A DNA stretch of 34,125 nt from Actinomycetota bacterium (GCA_005888365.1 VAWZ01000103.1:9303-43427); one strand, 5' to 3'. Numbered from the stretch's first letter, positions 15,284-24,999 are shown. Numbers and translations: made by a program. The notes: generated by a model not told the origin, from the sequence alone.

Positions 15284-15994
15284 TCAGTAGCCGAGGTAGC
15301 TCCGGCGCACGGACTCGTCGTCCTGGAGCTGGTCGCTCGTCCCCGCGAGCGCGACGCGGCCGACCTCGAGGACGTACGCGCGGGAGGAGACGGAGAGCGC
15401 GATGCGCGCGTCCTGCTCGACGACGAGGACCGTCAGGCCCTCCTTCGCGTTGAGCTCGCGCACGATGCGGAAGAACTCGCGCACGACGAGCGGCGCGAGC
15501 CCGAGCGAGGGCTCGTCGAGGAGGAGAAGCCGCGGACGGCTCATCAACGCCCTCCCGAGCGCGAGCATCTGCTGCTCGCCCCCGGAGAGGGTCCCGGCGC
15601 GCTGGGAGCCGCGCTCGGCCATCCAGGGGAAGTACTCGGCGACGCGCTTGACGTCTGCCTTCACTCGTTGCCGTTCGCGCCGCGTGTAGGCGCCGAGCCG
15701 GAGGTTCTCGTTCACCGTCAGCTCGACGAACGTGCCACGCCCTTCCGGGACATGTGCGATGCCCGCACGCGCGGCAGCTTCCGGACCGCCGCGTAGCGTC
15801 TTGCCGTCGAAGTCGATCACGCCGCTCCGTGCGACCGTTCCCGAGATCGCGCGCAGGGTCGTCGTCTTGCCCGCTCCGTTCGCCCCGAGAACGGCGACGA
15901 CCTCGCCCTCCCCCACCGTCAGCGACACGCCGCGGAGGGCCTGCACCGGGCCGTAGTGCGCCTCGAGCGCGTCGAGCTCCAGGAGCGTCCTCAT
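15284..15994 (-). CDS. livF: Liv-type ABC transporter ATP-binding protein (LivF type)
   Basis: GANGAGKTTTLRAISG, LSGGEQQMLALGRALMSRPRLLLLDEPSLGLAP. Confidence 0.9.
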   Translation of the reverse strand: MRTLLELDALEAHYGPVQALRGVSLTVGEGEVVAVLGANGAGKTTTLRAISGTVARSGVIDFDGKTLRGGPEAAARAGIAHVPEGRGTFVELTVNENLRLGAYTRRERQRVKADVKRVAEYFPWMAERGSQRAGTLSGGEQQMLALGRALMSRPRLLLLDEPSLGLAPLVVREFFRIVRELNAKEGLTVLVVEQDARIALSVSSRAYVLEVGRVALAGTSDQLQDDESVRRSYLGY

Positions 15995-16725
15995 GTGTCG
16001 CCTAGCTCGTCTTCGTCGGGGATTCCGAGGTAGGCCTCGATCACCGCGGGATCGGCCTGCACCTCGGCCGGAGTGCCGTCCGCGATCTTGCGCCCGAAAC
16101 TCAGGACGTTGACGTGGTCGGACACGCTCATGACCAGGTTCATGTGGTGCTCGACGAGGAGGATGGTGAGCTCGAGGTCCTCCCGCAGCCGGCGGATGAA
16201 GGCGCCGAGCTCGGTGACCTCGTCGTGGTTCAGCCCGCCGGCGGGCTCGTCGAGAAGGAGCAGTTGCGGCCTGGCGACGAGCGCTCGCGCGAGCTCGACG
16301 CGCTTCTGCGTCGCGTAGGGCAACCCGGCAGCCGGGAAGTCGGCTCGGTCGCGGAGGCCGACGATGTCGAGGGTCGCGAGCGCCTGTGCGTCGCCGACGC
16401 GTCTCCCGCGTGAGTGGGCTCCCACGAGCACGTTCTCGAGGACGGACATCGTCCGGAAGAGCTGGATGTTCTGGAACGTGCGGGCGATGCCCTTGCTCAC
16501 GATCCGGTGCGGCGAGCCGCGCAGGAGCGACTCGCCGTCGAAGGTGACTTCGCCGGAGTCCGGCTTGTAGAGGCGCGTGATGACGTTGAACGCCGTCGTC
16601 TTGCCCGCGCCGTTCGGGCCGATGAGCCCCGATATCTGCCCCTTCTCCACCTCGAACGAGACGCCGTCGAGGGCGACGATGCCGCCAAAACGGAGCGTTA
16701 CGTTGTCTACCGCCAGCAACGCCAT
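15991..16725 (-). CDS. livG: Liv-type ABC transporter ATP-binding protein (LivG type)
   Basis: GPNGAGKTTAFNVITRLYKPDSG, LLLLDEPAGGLNHDE; 4-nt overlap with livF. Confidence 0.9.
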   Translation of the reverse strand: MALLAVDNVTLRFGGIVALDGVSFEVEKGQISGLIGPNGAGKTTAFNVITRLYKPDSGEVTFDGESLLRGSPHRIVSKGIARTFQNIQLFRTMSVLENVLVGAHSRGRRVGDAQALATLDIVGLRDRADFPAAGLPYATQKRVELARALVARPQLLLLDEPAGGLNHDEVTELGAFIRRLREDLELTILLVEHHMNLVMSVSDHVNVLSFGRKIADGTPAEVQADPAVIEAYLGIPDEDELGDT

Positions 16726-16962
16726 CCCGGCGCGACACCCTAAACCGCGATGCACCCGAGCGCCGGGTTTCCGACTGAGGAGCGGCCGTCACCGCTCGCA
16801 ACGGCACTCGAGGACAGGTGACTCCTGGACCTTCGGCGAGAGCGGCGGGCCCGAGCCGGGACTAGCGTGGAAGGGTCAGGGGAGTTCGGGAGGGGGAAGG
16901 CCCGACAGTAATGCTTCGGTCGCTTTCCCCCCGGGATCCGGGCTCGATACACGCAGGTTTAG

Positions 16963-17002
16963 AGGGGCCGGGTTTCGCAGGCCACGGAGCTCGGCCCCTT
17001 TT
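16963..17002 (+). terminator. Candidate intrinsic terminator inside a divergent intergenic region
   Basis: AGGGGCCG-(21 nt)-CGGCCCCT followed by TTT; 60 nt upstream of the ACAD start. Confidence 0.55.
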
Positions 17003-17061
17003 GGCTGGTCCAGCGGCGACTGGCGAGCGTACGCGCGCGAAGCCGTCTAGCATCGGCGGCG

Positions 17062-18222
17062 GTGGACCTGCGGGACACACCCGAGGAAGCCGCGTTCCGC
17101 GAACGTCTCCGCAGCTGGCTCGAGGAGAACCTGCCCACGGAGCTCCAAGGTCACCGCGGAGGCGAAGCCCGCTTCGAAGGGGCTGCGCTGCGAGCTTGGA
17201 GCAGGGCGCTCTACGACGCTGGCTATGCCGGGTTGACCTGGCCGAAGGAGTACGGAGGCGGCGGCGCGCCGTACAGCTTCCAGGCCATCTGCCTGGAGGA
17301 GCTCGCCCGCGCCGAGGCGCCGGCGCACGTCGGCGTGATCGGGCTCGGGATGGCCGGGCCGACGATCATCGCGCACGGAACCGAAGAGCAGAAGTCGCGC
17401 TACCTGGCTCCGATCCTCTCGGCGGAGGAGATCTGGTGCCAGGGCTTCTCGGAGCCTGGCGCGGGCTCCGATCTCGCGGGAGTGCGCACGAGCGCGAGGC
17501 TCGACAACCACCGCTTCGTCGTGGACGGGCAGAAGCTCTGGTCTTCGTTCGCCCACATCGCGGACTGGTGCATCCTGCTCACGCGCAGCGATCCGAAGTC
17601 GACGCGTCATGCGGGCCTGACGTACCTGATCGTCGACATGCACTCGCCGGGCGTCGAGGTGCGTCCCCTGCGACAGCTGACCGGGGAGGCCGAGTTCAAC
17701 GAGATCTTCTTCACGGGCGTCGAAGTTCCGGTCGAGAACGTCGTCGGAGAGATCGGCGGCGGCTGGCAGGTGGCGATGACCACGTTGCTGCACGAGCGGG
17801 GCACTCTCGGCTTCGCTCTGCAGGCGGCGCTCGAAGTGCAGGTGCGCAAGGCCGTCGGGCTCGCGCGCGACAGGGGCGCCGATCCGATCCTCCGTGACCG
17901 CCTCGCCCGCGAGTGGATCGAGCTGCAGGCACTCCGGATGACGAACGTCCGCTCGCTCTCGAAGCTCATGAAGACGGGCGTTCCGGGGCCCGAGGGGTCG
18001 ATCGCCAAGCTCGTCTGGTCGGAGGCGAACCAGCGGGTGACGAAGCTCGGGCTCGAGCTGCTCGGCCCTGACGCCTCGCTCGCAGACGCGAACGCGCCCT
18101 ACGGCGGCTACTGGCAGTACCAGCAGCTCCGCAGCCGGGGCAACACGATCGAGGCGGGCACCTCCGAGATCCTCCGTTCGATCGTCGCCGAGCGGGTGCT
18201 CGGGCTCCCGAGGTCGAGGTAA
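17062..18222 (+). CDS. Acyl-CoA dehydrogenase
   Basis: GFSEPGAGSDLAGVRTSA, FVVDGQKLWSS, NTIEAGTSEILRSIVAERVLGLPR. Confidence 0.9.
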   Translation: MDLRDTPEEAAFRERLRSWLEENLPTELQGHRGGEARFEGAALRAWSRALYDAGYAGLTWPKEYGGGGAPYSFQAICLEELARAEAPAHVGVIGLGMAGPTIIAHGTEEQKSRYLAPILSAEEIWCQGFSEPGAGSDLAGVRTSARLDNHRFVVDGQKLWSSFAHIADWCILLTRSDPKSTRHAGLTYLIVDMHSPGVEVRPLRQLTGEAEFNEIFFTGVEVPVENVVGEIGGGWQVAMTTLLHERGTLGFALQAALEVQVRKAVGLARDRGADPILRDRLAREWIELQALRMTNVRSLSKLMKTGVPGPEGSIAKLVWSEANQRVTKLGLELLGPDASLADANAPYGGYWQYQQLRSRGNTIEAGTSEILRSIVAERVLGLPRSR

Positions 18223-18385
18223 GTGCCTCGTCCGGCAACAGTTAGGGCGATTCTGACTTCCGATCTGCGGCGCGCTGCGTCGTCCTCAGTCGCGCCAATA
18301 TCAGTTGATATTGACGCTCCCTGCGTCCTTGCATCGCTTGCATCTCGAATTCCAGAATCGCGAAACCGTCACCGGACGAGGCACT
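18222..18385. other. Intercistronic element bounded by 14-bp perfect inverted repeats
   Basis: AGTGCCTCGTCCGG (18222-18235) and CCGGACGAGGCACT (18372-18385); nested GCGATTCTG/CAGAATCGC and palindrome CAATATCA-gt-TGATATTG. Confidence 0.85.
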
Positions 18386-18386
18386 G

Positions 18387-19364
18387 ATGGACCTCACGTT
18401 CACCTTCGAGCAGGACGAGCTCCGCGAGCAGGCGCGCGCGTTCCTGGCCGGGCGTCCCGAGCCGGCGTGGGAGGAGCTGGCGGAACTCGGCTGGACCGGG
18501 GTCTCGATCGCCGAGGACGCGGGAGGTGCCGGCCTCTCGTTCGTCGAGGAGGCCGTCCTCTTCGAGGAGCTCGGCCGCGCCCTCTACCACGGGCCGTACT
18601 TCTCGACAGTCGCGCTCGCGCTGCCGGCGCTTCCGGCCGATCTCCGAGCCGAGGTAGCCGCCGGGGAGACGAGCTGGACGCTCGCGCTCGCCCCGCTCGT
18701 CTCGGACCTCGACACCGCCGACCGCATCGCGATCGTCGGCGGAGACGGGATCTACGAGCTCGAGGGAGCCGAGCGCGAGGTGCTCGCGACCACGGACGGC
18801 TCGCGTCCGCTCGGCGTCGTGCGCGGAGGCGAGCCCGGCCGATTGCTCGCACCGACGGGAGTCCTCGCGGAGATCCGTGCGCGCGCGCTCACGGCACTCG
18901 CGCTCGAGTCCTGCGGGGTCGCGGGGCGCGCCCTCGAGCTCGCGATCGAGCACGTCTCGACGCGAGAGCAGTTCGGGCGACCGATTGGCGCCTACCAGGC
19001 GGTCTCGCACCGGCTCGCGGATGCGTACACACAGCTCGAGCTCTCCCGCTCGCTCGCGCTCTGGGCGGCCTGGTGCGTCGCCGAGAGCGACGAGCAGGCG
19101 ACCGTTGCAGCCGCTGCGGCGAAGTCCTCGGCTGCCGAGACGGCGGTTGCGGTCTGCGAGACGGCGATCCAGGTCCACGGAGGAATCGGCTTCACCTGGG
19201 AGCACGAGCTGCACCGCCTGTACAAGCGAGCACTCGGGATCGAGAGCTTCATCGCGTCCGGGACCAGGCTCCGCGCCGACGTCGCCGGCGCGCTGCTCGA
19301 CGGAAAACGGAACATGGCGTCCGACGCGACGTCGGCGCCGGTCGCCGTAAGACAAGGAGGCTGA
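18387..19364 (+). CDS. Acyl-CoA dehydrogenase, short partner-type
   Basis: MDLTFTFEQDELREQARAFLAG; EHVSTREQFGRPIGAYQAVSHRLADAY; VCETAIQVHGGIGFTWEHELHRLYKRA. Confidence 0.88.
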   Translation: MDLTFTFEQDELREQARAFLAGRPEPAWEELAELGWTGVSIAEDAGGAGLSFVEEAVLFEELGRALYHGPYFSTVALALPALPADLRAEVAAGETSWTLALAPLVSDLDTADRIAIVGGDGIYELEGAEREVLATTDGSRPLGVVRGGEPGRLLAPTGVLAEIRARALTALALESCGVAGRALELAIEHVSTREQFGRPIGAYQAVSHRLADAYTQLELSRSLALWAAWCVAESDEQATVAAAAAKSSAAETAVAVCETAIQVHGGIGFTWEHELHRLYKRALGIESFIASGTRLRADVAGALLDGKRNMASDATSAPVAVRQGG

Positions 19365-19365
19365 C

Positions 19366-20988
19366 GTGGACGGCCTGAACATGGACTACCAGCTGAACGT
19401 GCCGGCGATTCTGCGGCGCGGCGAGCAGCTTTTCGGCGACAAGGAGATCGTCACGCGACTCCCCGACCGCGCGTGGCATCGCTACACGTACGCGGACTTC
19501 GCCCCCCGGGCGAAGCGGCTGGCCGCGGCCCTTCGGAACGAGCTCGGGCTCGGGGACGGCGACCGCGTCGCCACGCTCTGCTGGAACCACTTTCAGCACC
19601 TGGAGGCGTACATCGGGGTCCCGACCGGCGGGATGGTCACGCACACGCTCAACCTCCGCCTCCACGCGGACGACCTCACGTACATCGCGACGCACGCGGG
19701 CGACCGGGTGCTGATCGCGGACAAGGTGCTCTGGCCATTGTGCGAGAGCTTCGTCGGGGGCTGCGGGTTCGAGCATCTCGTCGCGGTCGGAGAGGGGCCG
19801 ACACCCGAGGGGGCGATCGAGTACGAGGACCTGCTCGCGAGCGCGGAGCCCACGGATCTTCCGGAGCGCGAGATCGACGAGCGCTCGGCGGCCGCGATGT
19901 GCTTCACGAGCGGTACGACGGGACTTCCGAAAGGAGCGGTGTACTCGCACCGCGCGATCGCGGTGCACTCGCTCGCCTCGGCGATGGCGGGCGTCCTGTC
20001 CGTCACCGAGAAGGACACCGTCCTGCCCGTGGTGCCGATGTTCCACGCGAACGCCTGGGGCTTTCCCTTCACGTGCACGCTCGTCGGCGCGAAGCAGGTC
20101 TTCCCGGGGCCCTTCCTCGACCCGGAGAGCCTGCTCGAGGCGTTCGAGCAGGAGAGGGTCACGGTCACCGCGGGCGTGCCGACCATCTGGATGGGGATCC
20201 TGGGCGAGCTCGACGCGAACCCGGACAAGCACGACGTCTCTTCGATCCGGTGCATGATCGTCGGCGGGTCCGCAGCGCCGCAGGCGATGATCGAGGCCTT
20301 CGAGAAGCGCCACGGACTTCGGATCACGCACGCCTGGGGAATGACGGAGACCTGTCCGCTCGGGTCGGTCTCCGACCCCACCAGCCGGGAGCTCGCGCTC
20401 TCCGAGGAGGAGCAGTACCGCTACCGCGCCAAGCAAGGGATCCCGGCTCCGTTCTTCGAGATTCGAGCGCGTGGCGCAGAGGGGCTCGTCCCTTGGGACG
20501 GGGGGTCGATGGGTGAGCTCGAGGTGCGGGGCGTCTGGGTCTCGTCTGCGTACCACGATGCACCGGAGTCGGCCGATCGCTGGACGGACGACGGCTGGTT
20601 CAAGACCGGGGACGTCGTGACCATCGAGCCGCACGGGTACATCGAGATCCAGGACCGCGCGAAAGACCTCGTCAAGTCCGGCGGCGAGTGGATCTCGAGC
20701 GTCGCCCTCGAGAACGCGCTCATGGGCCATCCGGCGGTCGCCGAGGCGGCGGTCATCGCCGTCCCCGATGCGAAATGGCAGGAGCGCCCGCTCGCGGTCG
20801 TCGTGCTCAAGCCGGGAGCGAGCTCGACGGCTGACGAGCTGCGCGAGCATCTCGCTCCGCACTTCGCGAAGTGGTGGCTCCCCGACCGCGTCGAGTTCGT
20901 GGAGGAGATCCCGAAGACGGCGGTCGGCAAGTTCCGGAAGACCGCGCTCCGCGAGCAGTTCGCGGCGCAACCGGCGGAGACGGTCTAG
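19366..20988 (+). CDS. AMP-dependent acyl-CoA synthetase/ligase
   Basis: CFTSGTTGLPKGAVYSHR, HAWGMTETCPLG, GWFKTGDVVTI, GKFRKTALRE. Confidence 0.92.
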   Translation: MDGLNMDYQLNVPAILRRGEQLFGDKEIVTRLPDRAWHRYTYADFAPRAKRLAAALRNELGLGDGDRVATLCWNHFQHLEAYIGVPTGGMVTHTLNLRLHADDLTYIATHAGDRVLIADKVLWPLCESFVGGCGFEHLVAVGEGPTPEGAIEYEDLLASAEPTDLPEREIDERSAAAMCFTSGTTGLPKGAVYSHRAIAVHSLASAMAGVLSVTEKDTVLPVVPMFHANAWGFPFTCTLVGAKQVFPGPFLDPESLLEAFEQERVTVTAGVPTIWMGILGELDANPDKHDVSSIRCMIVGGSAAPQAMIEAFEKRHGLRITHAWGMTETCPLGSVSDPTSRELALSEEEQYRYRAKQGIPAPFFEIRARGAEGLVPWDGGSMGELEVRGVWVSSAYHDAPESADRWTDDGWFKTGDVVTIEPHGYIEIQDRAKDLVKSGGEWISSVALENALMGHPAVAEAAVIAVPDAKWQERPLAVVVLKPGASSTADELREHLAPHFAKWWLPDRVEFVEEIPKTAVGKFRKTALREQFAAQPAETV

Positions 20989-21767
20989 TGGAGTTCGTCT
21001 CCAGCGAGCGCGACGGGGCCGTCGCCGTCGTCACCATCGACCACCCGCCGGTCAATGCACTCTCGGCCGCGCTCCTCGAGGAGCTGGAAGAAGAGATCGC
21101 CGGGCTCGACGCGGACGAGGAGGTCCGAGCGATCGTGCTGCGCGGAGGCGGCGAGCGCGCGTTCGTCGCCGGCGCGGACATCTCCGAGTTTCCGGCGCTG
21201 CGCGAGGCTGCGAGCCAGGAGGGCGGATCGGCGCATGGGATCCAGCGGCTCGGCGCTCACATGGACGCGGCGGACACTTCGTTCGTGGCGGCCATCCAGG
21301 GCTTCTGCCTCGGCGGCGGGCTCGAGCTCGCGATGTGCTGCGACATCCGGGTCGCGGCCGAGGATGCGCAGCTCGGCCAGCCCGAGATCAAGCTCGGGCT
21401 GATCCCGGGCGGCGGTGGGACGCAACGGCTTCCGCGTCTCGTCGGCCTCGGTCGGGCGATGCTCCTGAACCTGACCGGGGAGTTTGTCGACGGACGCACC
21501 GCCTACGACTGGGGGCTCGTCGAGCGAGTCGTGCCGCGGGAGGAGGTTCTCCACGCGGCTGTCGAAATCGCCCGCACGATCGCCGAGCGCTCGCCGCACG
21601 CGGTGTCGGTGCTGCGGGAGCTCGCCCGCACATGCCGTGACCTGCCTCTCGAGGACGGGCTCCGACGCGAGGCAGATGGGTTCCGCCGCTGCCTCGCGAG
21701 CGAGGACGGACTCGAGGGCGTGACCGCGTTTCTCGAAAAGCGGGAGCCCCACTTCACGGGTCGCTGA
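20988..21767 (+). CDS. Enoyl-CoA hydratase/isomerase family protein
   Basis: RAFVAGADISEF, GFCLGGGLELAMCCDIRVA, QPEIKLGLIPGGGGTQRLPRLVG; GTG start overlaps the ligase stop. Confidence 0.92.
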   Translation: MEFVSSERDGAVAVVTIDHPPVNALSAALLEELEEEIAGLDADEEVRAIVLRGGGERAFVAGADISEFPALREAASQEGGSAHGIQRLGAHMDAADTSFVAAIQGFCLGGGLELAMCCDIRVAAEDAQLGQPEIKLGLIPGGGGTQRLPRLVGLGRAMLLNLTGEFVDGRTAYDWGLVERVVPREEVLHAAVEIARTIAERSPHAVSVLRELARTCRDLPLEDGLRREADGFRRCLASEDGLEGVTAFLEKREPHFTGR

Positions 21768-21862
21768 CGACACGGGCGCCTTTCGGCGTGCTCGACTTTT
21801 GCCGTGGGCGGTCGTAAGCTCGGCGCCGCAGATCCCTCCACCGGCTCGCGGAAGGAGGCCTG

Positions 21863-22504
21863 ATGGGCGCGCAGAGACTCGGCGCTCTGAGCGGCGTGGT
21901 GGCCATCCTACTGATCTTCGCCGGGGAGGCCGTGGCCGGCAGCACTCCGAACGGCACGTCGTCGGTCGCGAAAGTCGCCGCCTTCTACGACAAGCACGCG
22001 ACGGCGCAAACGACCTCGGGCGTGCTGCTGAGTCTCGGCGCACTGCTGTTTCTGGTCTTCTCGGCCACGTTGGCCGCCCGGCTGCGGCGCGTCGAGGGTG
22101 AACCGTTCGGCGCCTCCGGGCTCTGTCTCGCCGGCGCCGTTGTGCTCGTCGTCGGTTTGGGCGTTTACGCCGGGCTCAGCATCGCGATCGCCGATGTCGC
22201 GGGCCACGTCGAGGGGTCGGCGCTCCAGACGCTGAGCGTCCTGGCGAACGACTCCGTGTTCGTCTTCCTGATCACGATCGGGACGAGCGCCTTTCTGCTC
22301 GGCGCGGCCGCCAGCGTGCTCACGACCGAGGTCCTACCGCGTTGGCTCGGCTGGCTGGCGCTGCTCGTGGCGATCGTGGGAGCGATACCGAGCCATGTGC
22401 TCGGCGGAACGCTCGATCACATCGGTATCGCGGCGTTCGCCGGGCTCGGAGTCTGGACCCTCATCGTCGGTGTCCTGCTCGGAGTGAGGAGCACGGCCGC
22501 TTGA
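21863..22504 (+). CDS. Multi-pass membrane protein of unknown function (DUF4386-like)
   Basis: About six hydrophobic segments, good upstream ggaagg ribosome-binding site. Confidence 0.65.
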   Translation: MGAQRLGALSGVVAILLIFAGEAVAGSTPNGTSSVAKVAAFYDKHATAQTTSGVLLSLGALLFLVFSATLAARLRRVEGEPFGASGLCLAGAVVLVVGLGVYAGLSIAIADVAGHVEGSALQTLSVLANDSVFVFLITIGTSAFLLGAAASVLTTEVLPRWLGWLALLVAIVGAIPSHVLGGTLDHIGIAAFAGLGVWTLIVGVLLGVRSTAA

Positions 22505-22548
22505 ACCCAACACCCGACCACGACCGCGCCAATCCGTAGGCTGCGCGC

Positions 22549-23202
22549 GTGTCCACGGCACTCGTCACCGGCTCCGCGGGTGGAATCGGCAGCGCGATCG
22601 TCGGACGCCTGCGCGAGGAAGGGTTCGAGGTCCGCGAGCTCGACCTCGTCTCCGGCTTCGACGTCGCCGACTCGGAGGCCTGGGAGCACATCGGCTCGGT
22701 CGACGTCGCCTGCCTGAACGCGGGCGTGGTCACGGGTGAGAGCGAGGTCGCCGACCTGACCGACGAGCAGTACCGGCGCGCGGTCGGCGTCAACGTCGAC
22801 GGGGTCGTCTTCGGCGTGCGCAGGCTCGACCGCGTGATGCCGAAAGGCGGCTGCATCGTCGTTACCGCGTCTCTCGCCGGCCTCACTGAGATCGCGGACG
22901 ATCCGATCTACGGTCTGACGAAGCACGCCGTGGTCGGCTTCGTGCGCTCGGTCGCTCCGCAGCTCGCGACCCGCGGGATCCGGATCCAGGCCGTATGCCC
23001 GGCCTGGGCCGACACGCCGCTGACGACCCAGGAGTTTCGACAAGAGCTCGAGGGCCGCGGTTTTCGGCTCTTGCAGCCGCACGAGGTGGCCGCCGGAGTC
23101 TGGGCGGCGTACCGAAGCGAAGGCACCGGCGAGGCGTGGATCGTCCAGCCGGGAAGAGAACCGCTCCACTACGAGTTCAGGGGCGTTCCGGGCCCCCGCT
23201 AG
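22549..23202 (+). CDS. Short-chain dehydrogenase/reductase
   Basis: TGSAGGIGSAIV cofactor motif, catalytic Ser in VTASLAGL, YGLTK (YxxxK). Confidence 0.88.
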   Translation: MSTALVTGSAGGIGSAIVGRLREEGFEVRELDLVSGFDVADSEAWEHIGSVDVACLNAGVVTGESEVADLTDEQYRRAVGVNVDGVVFGVRRLDRVMPKGGCIVVTASLAGLTEIADDPIYGLTKHAVVGFVRSVAPQLATRGIRIQAVCPAWADTPLTTQEFRQELEGRGFRLLQPHEVAAGVWAAYRSEGTGEAWIVQPGREPLHYEFRGVPGPR

Positions 23203-23281
23203 CGCAGGAGGGTTCACGGACGAGGCGCCGGGAACGCACACGGGTGACTGTGCTGTACCGAGCCGTCTCACCGTTTCGCGA

Positions 23282-24884
23282 TCAGCGCGCTGCTTGCGAG
23301 CGTTCGAGCCGCCTCGACGCGAGGGCTGCAGCCGCAGCGGCCGCGGCCGGGCCTGACACCGCGGTGAGGAACGCTCCGGCGTCGATTGCGTACCCCTCGA
23401 CACGTGTTCGCGCGACGACTGTGGCCGTCCGCGGCACTCGACGGAGGAGCGCGATCTCGCCGACGCCGTCTCCCGGTCCGCATGTGCCGAGGGCACGGCC
23501 GTCGGCACTGACGTCGACCTCACCGTCCTCGATCAGCAGGTACATGTCTCCAGGATCACCTTGCCGCATGACGACCTCGCTCTCCCCGTACGAGACCGAC
23601 AGCTGGCTCTCGGCCAGGCGGTCGAGTGCCGTCAGCGGCAATGGCGCGAAGAGCGGGTTGCGGCGAAGGAGGGCCATCTGCGCCTCCACGAGCGGCGATC
23701 GGCGCGTGCGCTTCGCGATTGGCCGCCACGTGATCAGGGCGAGGATCGGCAGGATCGCGCCCGCAACCGCGAGGCTTGGGCGAATGCCGAGCAGCGCTAC
23801 GAGCGCCGGCCCGACGAGGCTGCCGACGAGGAGCCCGACACCGAAGAGCCCCTCCATCACACCGAACATCGTCACACGATCCTCGTTTCGCACCCCGCGC
23901 TGAACGAGTGTGAACCCCGAGACGTCGAGGACGGCGTTGTTCACCCCGGTGACGAAGAGCGCCGACGAGGGCCAGCACCGCACAGGCCACGCACCGATGA
24001 GCATCAGCGGCAAGCCCCACCCGACGAGCGCCATCGTGAATACTCGTGCTAGCCGAGGCCCGCCGCCAAGGCCGAGCGCGCCGAGAGCACCTAGGAGCCC
24101 ACCCAGGCCGATGGCGGCGTTCAGGAGGCCGACCCCCGTGTCACCCATGCCGAGGAGCTCGATCGACGAGACCACGACGAGCGTGACGAGTAAGCCGCGG
24201 ACGAAGGTCTGCGCGACGAAGTCGCCGGCGACGAGGCTCGCCCCTGGGTAGCGGAGAAGCACGCGAGGAGCGTCGGAGATGCGGAACCCCCTGGCCCGGT
24301 CTGCGCCGATCCCACCCCGCGCATCCGCCGCGCGCTCGAAGCGGATTCCCGTCACTGCCGCCGCCGCACCTGCGAACGTCACGGCGACGAGCAGGCTGGC
24401 GGCGACCGAGCCGGTCCCGGCTACGACCACACCGGCCAGAAGCGGGCCGACGAACGTCCCCATGCCCTCGCCGGTACTCGAGGCGACGTTCGCTGCGACG
24501 AGCTCTCTCGGTGTCTGCGCGAACGCCGGAAGCAATGCCGTCTGGATCGGCCGAACGAGCGAGCCGGCACCTGCGACCAGCGCGGCGAGCAGGTACACGA
24601 GTTCGATCGGGGCGTCAACGCCGATTGTGATTGCGGTGAGTACGGCACCACCACAGCGCACACCATTGATCGCGGTGAGAACGCGGTCGCCGCGATGACG
24701 CTCGACGAGCGTCGGTGCGAACGGCGCCGCCACAATCGCGGGAATTATCCGAACGGCGCCGAGGAGGCCGACGCGTTCCACCCGCGTCGTATGCGAAGAC
24801 GAGCAACACAACCAGGAACGCCCAGTCCGCTGCCGTCCCCGCCGTCCACGAAAGCTCGATCTGCCTGATCGACGGGTTCCGCAG
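23282..24884 (-). pseudogene. MFS transporter with C-terminal cyclic-nucleotide-binding domain; N-terminus appears frameshifted
   Basis: MFS body followed by cNMP motif MRQGDPGDMYLLIEDGEVDVS...GDGVGEIALLRRVPRTATV; expected N-terminus LRNPSIRQIELSWTAGTAADWAFLVVLLVFAYDAGGT is in another frame. Confidence 0.6.
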
Positions 24885-24999
24885 AACACCGCGAAGCGCA
24901 GAAGCTGCAGGTGAGACGCGTACCCGCGTCGGTTACCGATTCTGACTCGTTCAGGGATGCGTCAAGATCCACTCGACTGCGCGGCTCGTCCCGAACCGG

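Noticed and set aside
16860-17002. tRNA, SRP RNA, cobalamin or cyclic-di-GMP riboswitch in the livG/ACAD gap
   Set aside because: No cloverleaf, no SRP core and no matching riboswitch consensus could be recognised by eye; kept only as an unassigned structured leader.
19249-20970. 573-aa minus-strand ORF
   Set aside because: Antisense shadow of the acyl-CoA ligase, which has clear motifs.
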